Below, piece by piece: positions 19,293 to 27,927 of a DNA stretch of 64,000 nucleotides. The notes beneath the pieces are model-generated. The model worked only from the letters and a program-made list of their open reading frames with translations. It was not told where the DNA came from and did no database searches. The first letter of the stretch is position 1, and each line of letters begins with the position of its first letter. The stretch lies in contig NZ_CP045372.1 in the NCBI RefSeq assembly GCF_009363555.1, positions 744,001-808,000 of the forward strand. The letters are read 5' to 3'. This stretch comes from Sulfitobacter sp. THAF37 (lineage in GTDB: Bacteria; Pseudomonadota; Alphaproteobacteria; Rhodobacterales; Rhodobacteraceae). Made by a program: the position numbers and the translations under genes.

Positions 19293-20120
19293 ATGGAGAA
19301 GCCGGTGAACGAACAGCACCGTGGCCGCGTCACAAAGGACGGCATCCGCATATACGATCCGTCGGATTTCGCCGGAATGCATGCTGCCGGGCGACTGGCG
19401 GCGACGATCCTGGATGAAATCGCGGAGCATGTCGTTGTCGGCCAGACCACGGGCGAGATCGACCGCCTGATCGAGGAGAAGGTCAAGGCAGCGGGTGCGA
19501 AATCAGCAACCATCGGGTACAAGGGCTATCAGCACGCCTCCTGCATCAGCGTGAACCACGTGGTCTGCCACGGCATCCCCGGCGACAAGAAGCTCAAGGA
19601 TGGCGACATCCTGAACATCGACGTCACCGTGATCGTCGATGGATGGTTCGGGGATACGTCGCGGATGTATGTCGCGGGCAAACTGCCACGCAAGGCCGAG
19701 CGCCTGATCAACGTGACACACGACAGCCTGATGCGGGGCATCGAGGCCGTGAAGCCGGGGAACACGTTTGGTGACATCGGCCATACGATACAGTCCTTCG
19801 TGGAAGCGCAGCGCATGTCCGTCGTCACCGATTTCTGCGGTCATGGCCTGGGCCGTGTGTTTCACGCCCCGCCGAACGTGCTGCACTACGGTCGGCCCGG
19901 CACCGGTGCTGTCCTGGAACCTGGCATGTTCTTCACCATCGAGCCGATGGTGAACCTCGGTCGGGCAGAGACGAAAACGCTGTCGGATGATTGGACGGCC
20001 GTGACGCGAGACAAGTCATTATCGGCGCAATTCGAACATTCCGTCGGCGTGACGGAGGATGGGGTCGAAATCTTTACCCTGTCCCCGTCGAACTTGTTTC
20101 ATCCGACCTACGGCGGCTAA
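19293..20120 (+). CDS. map: type I methionine aminopeptidase
   Basis: A 275-residue cytosolic enzyme that removes the initiator methionine. The five metal ligands are visible: Asp in IDVTVIVDGW, Asp in WFGDTS, His in GHGLGRVFH, Glu in FFTIEPM and Glu in AQFEHS. The substrate histidine is in NHVVCHGIP. Length and motifs fit type Ia MetAP with a short N-terminal extension (residues 1-25). I took the ATG at 19293. No strong ribosome site distinguishes nearby starts. Downstream a small minus-strand open frame overlaps the last four bases. Confidence 0.95.
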   Translation: MEKPVNEQHRGRVTKDGIRIYDPSDFAGMHAAGRLAATILDEIAEHVVVGQTTGEIDRLIEEKVKAAGAKSATIGYKGYQHASCISVNHVVCHGIPGDKKLKDGDILNIDVTVIVDGWFGDTSRMYVAGKLPRKAERLINVTHDSLMRGIEAVKPGNTFGDIGHTIQSFVEAQRMSVVTDFCGHGLGRVFHAPPNVLHYGRPGTGAVLEPGMFFTIEPMVNLGRAETKTLSDDWTAVTRDKSLSAQFEHSVGVTEDGVEIFTLSPSNLFHPTYGG

Positions 20121-20311
20121 CCTTCCGGGTCGTCTTTGTGTTCTGCCAGCCGCTTCATCATCAGACTTAACAAGGTCTCCCCCGCGACAGGTGTGATCGC
20201 ATCCGTGATGATGACCGCGGGGCCGACAGGTTTGCGGCCCGGCGCGGTCCGGTCGTCGGCGCTCGCGTGCGGTATTGGCAAGGCCCAGTGTGGCACCGTC
20301 AAATCTGTCAT
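20117..20311 (-). CDS. possible small protein (64 aa), unrecognised
   Basis: An ATG-started 64-residue frame in the map-aminotransferase gap, convergent to and overlapping the map stop by four bases. The sequence is non-repetitive (for example RKPVGPAVIITDAITPVAGE then a helical, charged C-terminus). That looks more protein-like than most shadow frames. No convincing ribosome site precedes the ATG, which lowers confidence. I do not recognise a family. Confidence 0.4.
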   Translation of the reverse strand: MTDLTVPHWALPIPHASADDRTAPGRKPVGPAVIITDAITPVAGETLLSLMMKRLAEHKDDPEG

Positions 20312-20445
20312 GTGAAGGGAAATAGCACGACGGCCGGGCCTTTACAGCCTTTGAACGTCAGACGGCCATCTGGGCGACATCGGTTAGCGGCCTCGGACAA
20401 CCCTGCAAGATCCGCAGCCCGACCGAACTTCACTCCCTTCAAAAT

Positions 20446-20473
20446 GAAGACATGTCATAAATGACATGTCTTC
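20446..20473. repeat. 28-bp palindrome, GAAGACATGTC type (copy 2)
   Basis: Perfect 13-bp arms GAAGACATGTCAT and ATGACATGTCTTC around a 2-bp centre, followed by TTT. It is the same length as, and 24/28 identical to, the element at 9745-9772. It lies in the 513-bp gap between map and the aminotransferase gene, about 160 bp upstream of the latter. Apart from it and the small frame at 20117-20311, that gap shows only an AT-richer leader before the aminotransferase. Confidence 0.85.
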
Positions 20474-20633
20474 TTTGGTAGGACAGGATATCAACCGGCG
20501 CTCTCATCGGGGGGCGACATTGCATATTCGCCAATTCGAACCCGCACTCGGCAACTTTCGTTTCAATTAGGTAAGAAATATTGCCATAGATTTCTTTTCG
20601 TGATTACCTCCCCCAAAAAGGGAGGATATCACC

Positions 20634-21845
20634 ATGGACTGGCATCAGATTTTCGCCACACGCATGGACCGCATGAAGGCCAGTGAAATCCGCGAGTTGC
20701 TCAAGCTGCTGGACCAGCCCGACATCATCTCCTTTGCAGGCGGCATCCCCGACCCGGAATTGTTCCCGACCGAAGCGTTCCAATCGGCATTGGCCGATGC
20801 CCTGTCACCGGCCAATGCCAGTGCCGCGCTGCAGTATTCCGTTTCCGAAGGCTATGCCCCCCTGCGGGACTGGATCGCGACCCAGATGGCAGAGCTGGGC
20901 GCGCCTTGCACCCGCGAGAACGTTCTGATCACCTCGGGCTCCCAGCAGGCGCTGGATTACCTTGGCAAGCTGATGCTATCGCCGGGCGACACGGCACTGA
21001 TCGGCTGGCCCACCTACCTTGGCGCGCTGGGCGCGTTCAATGCCTATGAACCGACCTACGACCGACTGATCCCACGGGGCAACCGCAGTGCCGAAGACTA
21101 TGCCGCTGCGGCCAGCGCGAATGGAGGCCGGGTCAAGTTCGCCTATGCGTCCGTGGACTTCGCCAATCCCACCGGCGAAACGCTGGACCATGCTGCGCGC
21201 GAGAGCATCCTGACCCTCGCCGACGATCTGGACATCGCGGTGATCGAGGATGCAGCCTACCAGGTGTTGCGCTACGACGGGGAGCCGGTTCCGCCGATGC
21301 TGGCGCTCGAAATCGCGCGGAAAGGCGATATCGAACAGTGCCGGACGCTGTACTGCGGCAGCTTTTCCAAGTCGCTGGCGCCGGGGCTGAGAGTGGGCTG
21401 GATCTGCGGCGCGTCCAACGTGATCAGCCAACTGGTCCTGATGAAACAGGCCGCCGACCTGCATTCATCGACCATCAACCAGATGGCGATCAACACCGTG
21501 GCGCGTGGCGTGTTCGCGGACCATACCGCCAAGCTGCGCCGCACCTATGCCGCGCGCCGGGATGCAATGCTGTCGGCACTGGAAACGCACATGCCAGAAG
21601 GCGTGACCTGGACAAAGCCGGAGGGCGGCATGTTCGTCTGGGTCACTTTGCCCAAGAACATCAACGGCACCGACCTGCTGCACGTCTCGCTGGAAAGCCA
21701 GCGGGTCGCTTTCGTGCCGGGACAGGCCTTCTTTGCGGACCGCTCCGGGGCCAATACACTGCGCCTCAGCTTCTCTCTGGCGGACGACGCAGCAATCTCG
21801 GAGGGCATCAAGCGTCTGGCGGCGGCAATCCGCGCCGCAGCCTGA
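20634..21845 (+). CDS. PLP-dependent aminotransferase, class I/II (LysN/2-aminoadipate type)
   Basis: A 403-residue fold-type I aminotransferase of the kind annotated as 2-aminoadipate or aromatic aminotransferase and related to MocR C-terminal domains. It shows the N-terminal ISFAGGIPDPELFP, the PLP-anchoring DFANPTGETL, the Schiff-base lysine in GSFSKSLAPGLRVGW and the substrate-carboxylate arginine in NTLRLSFS. GGGAGG lies before the ATG at 20634. It is a single-gene unit with a long leader that carries the 28-bp palindrome. The amino donor cannot be fixed from sequence. Confidence 0.9.
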   Translation: MDWHQIFATRMDRMKASEIRELLKLLDQPDIISFAGGIPDPELFPTEAFQSALADALSPANASAALQYSVSEGYAPLRDWIATQMAELGAPCTRENVLITSGSQQALDYLGKLMLSPGDTALIGWPTYLGALGAFNAYEPTYDRLIPRGNRSAEDYAAAASANGGRVKFAYASVDFANPTGETLDHAARESILTLADDLDIAVIEDAAYQVLRYDGEPVPPMLALEIARKGDIEQCRTLYCGSFSKSLAPGLRVGWICGASNVISQLVLMKQAADLHSSTINQMAINTVARGVFADHTAKLRRTYAARRDAMLSALETHMPEGVTWTKPEGGMFVWVTLPKNINGTDLLHVSLESQRVAFVPGQAFFADRSGANTLRLSFSLADDAAISEGIKRLAAAIRAAA

Positions 21846-21847
21846 AA

Positions 21848-22402
21848 TCAACCGGTAAACAGCAACAGCGTCACGTGTGTGTCGCCGAACCGCCGGTTGT
21901 CCAGCAGGGCGAAACCCTCAGGCGGCTGCATGGGGGCGCTTTCTTCCCAGACGACAGTGGCATCTGGCCTCAGCCATCCCTGCGTGCCAGCCGCTTTCAA
22001 CGCGCTTTGCCCCAGGTTCTGGCCATAGGGCGGGTCAAGAAAGACAAGATCGAAAGGCGCATTCGGCCACGCCCCCAGCCGGGTCGCATCGTTGCGCATC
22101 AGCATCGCTTCGGTTTCCACCCGCAGCTTGCGGATGTTCTCGGTGATCAGCCGCTGGCCCGCGCGCCCGTTCTCTATCAGACAGACCTCGCGCGCACCGC
22201 GTGACAGCGCCTCCAGCCCCAGCGCCCCGGTTCCGGCAAAAAGGTCGAGCACCCGCGCCCCTTCGATCACGTCGCGGTGGGTCAGCATGGAAAACAGGCT
22301 TTCACGCACCCGGTCGGACGTAGGACGCAGATGCGCAGCCGCATCACCCTTGCCCAAGGCCGCAAGCGCCGTGCCTCGAAATCTCCCGGCGATGATCCTC
22401 AC
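21848..22402 (-). CDS. rsmD: 16S rRNA (guanine966-N2)-methyltransferase
   Basis: A 184-residue SAM-dependent methyltransferase that modifies G966 of 16S rRNA. It has the RsmD start RIIAGRFRG, the conserved RPTSDRVRESLFSML, the SAM-binding LDLFAGTGALGLEALSRGA and the catalytic VFLDPPYG. The start is a GTG at 22402 that overlaps the upstream reductase stop (GTGA). The gene converges on the aminotransferase with only 2 bp between stops. Confidence 0.94.
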   Translation of the reverse strand: MRIIAGRFRGTALAALGKGDAAAHLRPTSDRVRESLFSMLTHRDVIEGARVLDLFAGTGALGLEALSRGAREVCLIENGRAGQRLITENIRKLRVETEAMLMRNDATRLGAWPNAPFDLVFLDPPYGQNLGQSALKAAGTQGWLRPDATVVWEESAPMQPPEGFALLDNRRFGDTHVTLLLFTG

Positions 22403-23610
22403 GCCTTCAGCAGCGCCTTCAGATCCGTCGTCGGGTCTGCGATGACCTCCGGATCAGGCGATTTGCCCGCCTCTATCAGGCGTTTGCCCACCATATAGCC
22501 GCGCGGATCGTTCATCGCGTCCACGGCCACCAGTTCATCTCCCCGATAATACCAGAACCCGATCGAATCCGCATCGACCCGCCGGGTCACGACCCGGTCG
22601 TAGCCGGTGTTCAGCCCCGCGATCTGCAGCTTGACGTCATATTGATCGGACCAGAACCAGGGCTTCGCGATATAATCCTTTTCCGCGCCCATGATATTCG
22701 CGGCCACCGCTTCGGCCTGTTCGATGGCGTTCGGAACGGACTCCAGACGGATACGCTCACCCCGGTAAGGAAAAGATGCGCAATCGCCTGCCGCCCAAAC
22801 ATGCGGAACCGACGTCCGGCCCTGCGCGTCGACCCGGATGCCGTTCTCTATCTCGATGCCGGCGGCCTCTGCCAACGCGACGCCGGGGCGGATGCCGACA
22901 CCTACAATGACAAAATCCGCCGGGATTTCGGTCCCGTCGGTCAGGCGCGCGCCAATCACCGCGCCCGCCTCGCCCATGAGATGATCCAGCCCCACGCCCT
23001 CGCGAATGTCCACGCCGTGGCGGTGATGCAATTCGCGGAAGAAATCGGAGGTTTCTGGCGCCGCCACCCGCTTCAGAATGCGGTCGGCCATCTCCACCAG
23101 TACAACCTTCAGGCCCAACTTGGCCGCGACGGAGGCCGCTTCCAGCCCGATGTAGCCGCCGCCGACGATCAACACCTTTGCATCCTGAGCGAAGCGCGGC
23201 GCCATCGTGTCGACATCCGAAAGGTCCCGCACCACGAAAACACCGTCAAGGTTGCCTCCAATGGCCTCGGGCAGGCGGTTCGGTGTCGAGCCGGTGGTCA
23301 GCACCAGTTCGTCATACGCCAGGGTTTCCCCCGAAACCGTCAGTGTCTGCGCGTTGGTATCAATGCTCTCGACCTCCGAATGCATGCGCAGCGTGATGTT
23401 GTTGTCGGCGTAGAACGCCTCCGGTCGCAGGTAGAGGCGCTCCAGCGTCATGTCACCCATAAGATAGGCCTTGCTCAGCGGCGGACGCTGGTAGGGCGGT
23501 ACGGGTTCGGCGCCAATCAGGGTGACATCGCCCTCGAAGCCACTGTTGCGCAGCTTGGCCACGCAGGATGACCCGGCCTGGCCGGCCCCGATGACAACCA
23601 CATGCTTCAT
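22399..23610 (-). CDS. ferredoxin/rubredoxin reductase-type FAD oxidoreductase
   Basis: A 403-residue flavoprotein of the class that passes electrons from NAD(P)H to ferredoxin (BphA4/ThcD/PdR type). It has FAD GAGQAGSS near residue 8, NAD(P)H GGGYIGLEAA near residue 150 and the second FAD motif VWAAGDCA. A C-terminal reductase domain follows (PWFWSDQYDVKLQIAGL). No ferredoxin or oxygenase gene is adjacent, so the partner is unknown. It is translationally coupled to rsmD, which seems coincidental in function. It is divergent from a peroxiredoxin gene. Confidence 0.91.
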   Translation of the reverse strand: MKHVVVIGAGQAGSSCVAKLRNSGFEGDVTLIGAEPVPPYQRPPLSKAYLMGDMTLERLYLRPEAFYADNNITLRMHSEVESIDTNAQTLTVSGETLAYDELVLTTGSTPNRLPEAIGGNLDGVFVVRDLSDVDTMAPRFAQDAKVLIVGGGYIGLEAASVAAKLGLKVVLVEMADRILKRVAAPETSDFFRELHHRHGVDIREGVGLDHLMGEAGAVIGARLTDGTEIPADFVIVGVGIRPGVALAEAAGIEIENGIRVDAQGRTSVPHVWAAGDCASFPYRGERIRLESVPNAIEQAEAVAANIMGAEKDYIAKPWFWSDQYDVKLQIAGLNTGYDRVVTRRVDADSIGFWYYRGDELVAVDAMNDPRGYMVGKRLIEAGKSPDPEVIADPTTDLKALLKA

Positions 23611-23699
23611 CTATCCACTCTCCGATTTTCCGCTCGCACCGATGGGCGAAACCTATATGGTCGCATTGATCCAACACAATACCATGAAAGGCCCAGCGG

Positions 23700-24188
23700 A
23701 TGACAATCTCAACAGGTGATACCCTGCCCGACGCGACCCTCGTTCAGATGGGGTCGGACGGCCCTCAGCCGGTGCAAATGGCCGACAAGGTGAAGGGCCG
23801 CAAGGTGGTGGTCTTTGCCGTCCCGGGAGCGTTCACGCCAACATGCCACTCTGCCCATGTTCCCAGTTTTGTACGCACCAAGGACCAGTTCGACGCCAAA
23901 GGCGTGGACGAGATCATCTGCGTGTCCTGCAACGACCCCTTTGTAATGAAGGCCTGGGGAGAGGCGACAGGCGCGACGGAGGCGGGGATCACCATGCTTG
24001 CCGATGCGTCTTCCGAGTTCACCAAAGCCATCGGCATGGACTTTGACGCACCGCCCGCCGGGCTTGTGGCCCGGTCCAAGCGATATGCCATGCTGATCGA
24101 AGACGGCAAGGTTACTCTCTTCCAACCAGAGGAAAACCCCGGCGTCTGCGAAGTCTCCGCCGGCGAGAGCCTACTGGCCAGCATGTAA
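23700..24188 (+). CDS. peroxiredoxin, Prx5 family
   Basis: A 162-residue atypical thiol peroxidase. The peroxidatic cysteine is Cys49 in VPGAFTPTCHSAHVP, the Prx5 active-site loop. Other cysteines are Cys74, Cys77 and Cys150 (PGVCEVS), the last being a candidate resolving residue. It reduces peroxides with glutaredoxin/GSH or thioredoxin as donor in this family. It is cytoplasmic and divergent from the flavin reductase with a 89-bp gap. A GC-rich hairpin follows. Confidence 0.93.
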   Translation: MTISTGDTLPDATLVQMGSDGPQPVQMADKVKGRKVVVFAVPGAFTPTCHSAHVPSFVRTKDQFDAKGVDEIICVSCNDPFVMKAWGEATGATEAGITMLADASSEFTKAIGMDFDAPPAGLVARSKRYAMLIEDGKVTLFQPEENPGVCEVSAGESLLASM

Positions 24189-24198
24189 CGAAAACCGC

Positions 24199-24228
24199 GG
24201 GCGGGCGCGTTCTTGATCGCGCCCGCCC
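24199..24228 (+). terminator. bidirectional hairpin between peroxiredoxin and mscS-like genes
   Basis: Perfect 11-bp stem GGGCGGGCGCG/CGCGCCCGCCC with an 8-nt loop in the 58-bp gap between convergent genes. There is no T-run, so it may slow polymerase from both sides rather than act as a classical terminator. Confidence 0.55.
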
Positions 24229-24246
24229 CGTTCCGAATTCGCCCGC

Positions 24247-25101
24247 TCAGCCCGCCTGAACGAGTGTGCGTGTCGGGAACGGAATATCGACGCCCCCGGC
24301 GTCCAGGGCTTCCTTGACCTGACGGGTCATGTCGGCCTTGAAGGCGAAGTAATCTGCGGCGCTGCACCACACTCGCACCAGAAAATCGACGGAACTGTCG
24401 TTCAGGTTTGTGACCTGAATAAAGGGTTCCGGTTCTTCCATGGCGCGGGAGTCTGCCATGATCGTGTCTCTGATAATCGTCTCCGCGTCTTTGAGGTTCG
24501 CGCCGTAGCCAACACCGAATGTCCATTCCGCGCGGCGGGTCGGATTGACCGAATAGTTGTCGATGACATTGCCCCAAACCTCGGAGTTGGGAACGATTAC
24601 GTGCACGTTGGTCAAGTCCGCGAGTTCGGTGAAGTTCAGGTTGATCTGCTTGACCGTCCCCATCTTGCCTGCCACCTCGACGAAATCGCCAATTTTGATG
24701 GGCCGGAACAGGATCAGCATCACCCCTGCGGCCACGTTCGACAACGTCCCTTGCAGCGCAAGGCCGATTGCCAGACCGGCGGCACCGATAACCGCCACGA
24801 CCGATGTCGTCTGTACGCCGAAGGTGTTGAGCACGAAGAGAATCGTGAAACCCAGCACGACATAGCGCACGATGGAGGCAAGGAATTCGAACAGCATGTC
24901 GTCCAGATGACGACTGCTCTTGCCCAGTTTCTGAACCCTGCTTTGCAACCAGCTGGAGATGATCCAACCCAACAAAAGGATCACGACAGCCCCAAGGATG
25001 GAGCCTGCCGTGCTGGCGAGGAATTCCAGTGTCAATACGTCCGAAATGCTTCTGCCATTCCAGATTTCGGTGTTCAGAAAATTGGTCAGTTCCTGTTCCA
25101 T
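24247..25101 (-). CDS. small-conductance mechanosensitive channel, MscS family
   Basis: A 284-residue inner-membrane channel that opens under membrane tension to release solutes. Hydrophobic helices are near residues 30-52, 72-94 and the pore helix in AAGLAIGLALQGTLSNVAAGVML. The beta domain follows with LFRPIKIGDFVEV and the VIVPNSEVWGNVI motif. Length is that of E. coli MscS. The start ATG overlaps the stop of the pterin dehydratase by one base, as part of a minus-strand run of three coupled genes. Confidence 0.94.
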   Translation of the reverse strand: MEQELTNFLNTEIWNGRSISDVLTLEFLASTAGSILGAVVILLLGWIISSWLQSRVQKLGKSSRHLDDMLFEFLASIVRYVVLGFTILFVLNTFGVQTTSVVAVIGAAGLAIGLALQGTLSNVAAGVMLILFRPIKIGDFVEVAGKMGTVKQINLNFTELADLTNVHVIVPNSEVWGNVIDNYSVNPTRRAEWTFGVGYGANLKDAETIIRDTIMADSRAMEEPEPFIQVTNLNDSSVDFLVRVWCSAADYFAFKADMTRQVKEALDAGGVDIPFPTRTLVQAG

Positions 25102-25409
25102 CAGTCTTTCTCTGTTCCGTACAAGCCGTCCATCTTGCGGGCCAATTTTGCGTCCAGTGTCGTCAGCCCGTCAGCATCGTGCGTGGTCAGGGTGACATTT
25201 ACCGTCTTGTACACATTGTCCCATTCTGGATGGTGATCCCATTTTTCGGCCCAGATGGCCACCCGTGTCATCCAACCGAAAGCCTCGACAAAATTGTCGA
25301 ATTCGAACGTCTTGTGCATGGCGTCCTGATCTTCGGCCAGTTCCCAGCCGCTTTCCAACAACGGCTGCAGGACGGTGCGGCGGGTCTCGTCACTCAATTT
25401 CTCGGTCAT
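25101..25409 (-). CDS. 4a-hydroxytetrahydrobiopterin dehydratase (PCD/DCoH)
   Basis: A 102-residue pterin-4a-carbinolamine dehydratase, which recycles the pterin after aromatic amino acid hydroxylation. The family motif is in [15 protein letters not shown] with its catalytic histidines, and the TTHDADGLT segment follows. No phenylalanine hydroxylase gene is nearby. It is sandwiched by overlaps with the mscS-like gene (1 bp) and the DUF482 gene (4 bp), so translation is coupled. Confidence 0.94.
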   Translation of the reverse strand: MTEKLSDETRRTVLQPLLESGWELAEDQDAMHKTFEFDNFVEAFGWMTRVAIWAEKWDHHPEWDNVYKTVNVTLTTHDADGLTTLDAKLARKMDGLYGTEKD

Positions 25410-26593
25410 TCCTGTTCCTCCATATGAACGTGTTTGAAAGGGCCGTAGTCCGTGAGGATCTCAATCTCCTGGTCTACGGCATCCCGCTCTGCTTGCAGGT
25501 ATTCGGCAACGGCGCTGGCGAAACCCCGATCCCGCATCCAGTGCAGGGACCAGGTGGGCGTCGGCAAATACCCGCGCGCCAGCTTGTGTTCGCCCTGTGC
25601 ACCGGCCTCGACCGTTTTCAGCCCACGCGCGATGGCAATGTCGATGGCCTGATAGTAACACAGTTCGAAATGCAGGCAGGGGTGATGTTCGATACAGCCC
25701 CAGTAACGGCCATAAAGCGCGTCGCGCCCGATAAAGTTCAGCGCCCCCGCGACCCACCTTCCGTCCCGTTCAGCCAACACCAGCGCAATGTCATCGCGCA
25801 ACGTCTCCTGTGCGATGTCAAAAAAGCGACGGGTGAGATAGGGCGTACCCCATTTACGCGCGCCAGTGTCCTGATAGAACTGCCAGAAGGCATCCCAGTG
25901 CTCCGGCAACAACTCATCGCCGGAGAAGGTCCTGATCGTTCCGCCGAATCCCTGGGCCTGCGCCCGTTCCTTGCGCAGGTTCTTGCGCTTGCGCGAGTTG
26001 AGGTTGGCGAGAAAATCGTCGAAGTCGTTATAGCCCTGGTTGCGCCAGTGGAATTGCTGGGTCATGCGTACCATCAATCCCAGGTCTTCTGCCTGGGCCG
26101 CCTCTTCGGCCGTGCAGAAAGTGACATGCAGCGATGACAAGCTGTTGTTCTGTGTCAACTGGACCGCGCCCTGCGCCAGCGCCGCCAGCCCGGTCTGCTC
26201 GAACCCCGTCCGCGTCAGAAAGCGACGCCCGGTCGCAGGCGTATGCGGCACGGCGATCTGAAGCTTGGGATAGTACCGGCCCCCTGCCCGTTCATAGGCA
26301 TGCGCCCAGCTGTGGTCGAAGATGTATTCTCCCTGCGAATGGGATTTCGCGTACAGCGGCGCCACCCCGATCACCTGCCCCTCTACCGAGGCCGTGATGT
26401 ACTGTGGCTGCCAGCCGGTGCCGGGACCCACGCTCCCGCTTTGTTCGAGCGCGGAAAGAAAGCGATACGTCGTGAAGGGATCGTTGGGCGCACCGCCATC
26501 CGCAGTTTCGGGACAGGCACAGGCATCCCAATCGGCCTGCCCGACCTCGGACAGGTGGGGAACCACCCTGATTTCAATCTCTTGTGCGCTCAT
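25406..26593 (-). CDS. DUF482 (COG3146) GNAT-like protein
   Basis: A 395-residue member of COG3146, a GNAT-superfamily group related to FemAB-type acyltransferases. Characteristic segments are the N-terminal [44 protein letters not shown] in the middle (recognised in parts), [20 protein letters not shown] and the C-terminal [10 protein letters not shown] with [12 protein letters not shown]. The biochemical role is not established, though transfer of an amino acid to an acceptor is suspected for the fold. It is first in a three-gene coupled set. Confidence 0.88.
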   Translation of the reverse strand: MSAQEIEIRVVPHLSEVGQADWDACACPETADGGAPNDPFTTYRFLSALEQSGSVGPGTGWQPQYITASVEGQVIGVAPLYAKSHSQGEYIFDHSWAHAYERAGGRYYPKLQIAVPHTPATGRRFLTRTGFEQTGLAALAQGAVQLTQNNSLSSLHVTFCTAEEAAQAEDLGLMVRMTQQFHWRNQGYNDFDDFLANLNSRKRKNLRKERAQAQGFGGTIRTFSGDELLPEHWDAFWQFYQDTGARKWGTPYLTRRFFDIAQETLRDDIALVLAERDGRWVAGALNFIGRDALYGRYWGCIEHHPCLHFELCYYQAIDIAIARGLKTVEAGAQGEHKLARGYLPTPTWSLHWMRDRGFASAVAEYLQAERDAVDQEIEILTDYGPFKHVHMEEQE

Positions 26594-26638
26594 GCCATTT
26601 TCCTGCCTCTCCCTTATCTGGTTCGGCCTCGCGCCGGA

Positions 26639-27400
26639 TCAAGCGGGAATGGCAGGCATGTACCCTTCGAAGGTGATGTTGTCCGCGACCTTGCGCGCCT
26701 GCATCTCCTGTCCGACGTCCCGGATCGTCCAACAGCAGATGAACGCCCCCCCTGCCTTGATCTCCGCCACGCGGGGGCGTGCCAGATCGTCCAGCTCGTG
26801 ACTGATAAAGGCGGCATCGACCCGGTCAAAGTCCGGTACCTCGCGCAGTGCGTCGCAGGTGGCGCGCGGCAAGGGCCAGTCTTCATAGCGATAGGCGCTG
26901 GTCACAATCCCGCGCGGCACCTCGGGAAGCAGGTCGGCCATCCGGGCGACCGAATGCGGGTTGAAGGACATCACCGCCACCGGCCCCTCATACCCTTCGA
27001 GCGCCGACGCCACCGCCGCTTCCAGGGGGCCGATGTCAGGGCCCATGCCGCCGTCCTGATCCTTGAGCTCGATCAGCAGGGGCACCCGCCCCGCAACCAG
27101 ATCGAGCACGTCGGCAAGCGGGGGGATCCCTTCTTGCCCGCCCTTCAGCCGGGTGCCCGCCAAATCCTCGGCACTGCGAAGCCGCACAGGGCCGGTGCCG
27201 TTTGTCAAACGCTCCAGCGCGTAATCGTGAAAGACCATCGCGGCATTGTCCGCGGTCAGTTGCACGTCCAATTCGATCCCGTAGCCCGCGTCGATCGCCG
27301 CACGGAAGGCGGCGCGGCTGTTCTCGGGTCGATCGGCATTCACATCGTGCAGCCCTCTATGGGCCAGCGGGATCGTGTGAAAGGCGCGCGGCAAGCTCAT
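26639..27400 (-). CDS. glycerophosphodiester phosphodiesterase
   Basis: A 253-residue GDPD-domain enzyme that hydrolyses glycerophosphodiesters to glycerol-3-phosphate and an alcohol. Active-site elements are LAHRGLHD, PENSRAAF and IELDVQLTAD (HRG...EN...ExD), plus a later VFHDYALERLTNGTG. There is no signal peptide, so it is cytoplasmic (UgpQ-like). The start at 27400 overlaps the RidA-family stop by four bases. The enzyme could recycle phospholipid head groups, but no ugp transporter is adjacent. Confidence 0.93.
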   Translation of the reverse strand: MSLPRAFHTIPLAHRGLHDVNADRPENSRAAFRAAIDAGYGIELDVQLTADNAAMVFHDYALERLTNGTGPVRLRSAEDLAGTRLKGGQEGIPPLADVLDLVAGRVPLLIELKDQDGGMGPDIGPLEAAVASALEGYEGPVAVMSFNPHSVARMADLLPEVPRGIVTSAYRYEDWPLPRATCDALREVPDFDRVDAAFISHELDDLARPRVAEIKAGGAFICCWTIRDVGQEMQARKVADNITFEGYMPAIPA

Positions 27401-27855
27401 TTTATTTCGAAGATGCCTTCGATCTCGACCGCCACGCCCACAGGCAGCGACGGCGCCGAGACCGCGGAACGTGCATGGCGACCGGCATCGCCCAACGCCT
27501 CGACCAGAAAATCGGATGCGCCGTTGATCACCTTGGGCTGATCGGTGAAATCCTGTGTGGAGTTGACGAAACCCGTCAACTTGACCACCCGGTCCAGCCG
27601 TTCGATATCGCCGCCGCAGGCCGCCTTGACCTGCGCCAGCAGGTTGATCGCACAGGATCTTGCCGCTTCTGCCCCCTGTGCCACGTCCATGTCGGCACCC
27701 AGTTTGCCGGTGATCAACCCATCGGGGCCGTTGGAAATCTGGCCCGAGACGTAAAGTGTGCTGCCGACCTGCACATAGGGGACGTAGTTGGCTGCTGGTG
27801 CGGGCGCATCCGGCAATGTGACGCCAAGCTCGGCCAAACGATCTGCAATACCCAT
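27397..27855 (-). CDS. RidA/YjgF family protein
   Basis: A 152-residue Rid-family protein, longer than the 128-residue RidA and of the subgroup starting GIADRLAELGVTLPDAPAPAANYVPY. The core shows LYVSGQISNGPDG, the trimer-forming VKLTGFVNSTQDF and the ligand arginine in HARSAVSAPSLPVGVAVEI. RidA removes reactive enamine/imine intermediates. This longer subgroup has no proven reaction. It is co-transcribed with the phosphodiesterase gene (4-bp overlap). Confidence 0.93.
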   Translation of the reverse strand: MGIADRLAELGVTLPDAPAPAANYVPYVQVGSTLYVSGQISNGPDGLITGKLGADMDVAQGAEAARSCAINLLAQVKAACGGDIERLDRVVKLTGFVNSTQDFTDQPKVINGASDFLVEALGDAGRHARSAVSAPSLPVGVAVEIEGIFEIK

Positions 27856-27927
27856 GAACTGGTCCTTCCCTTCAATGCTGCTTGCGCAAAAGTTAACGCC
27901 GCGGCGCGGAGTCCGAAAGCCCCCGGA

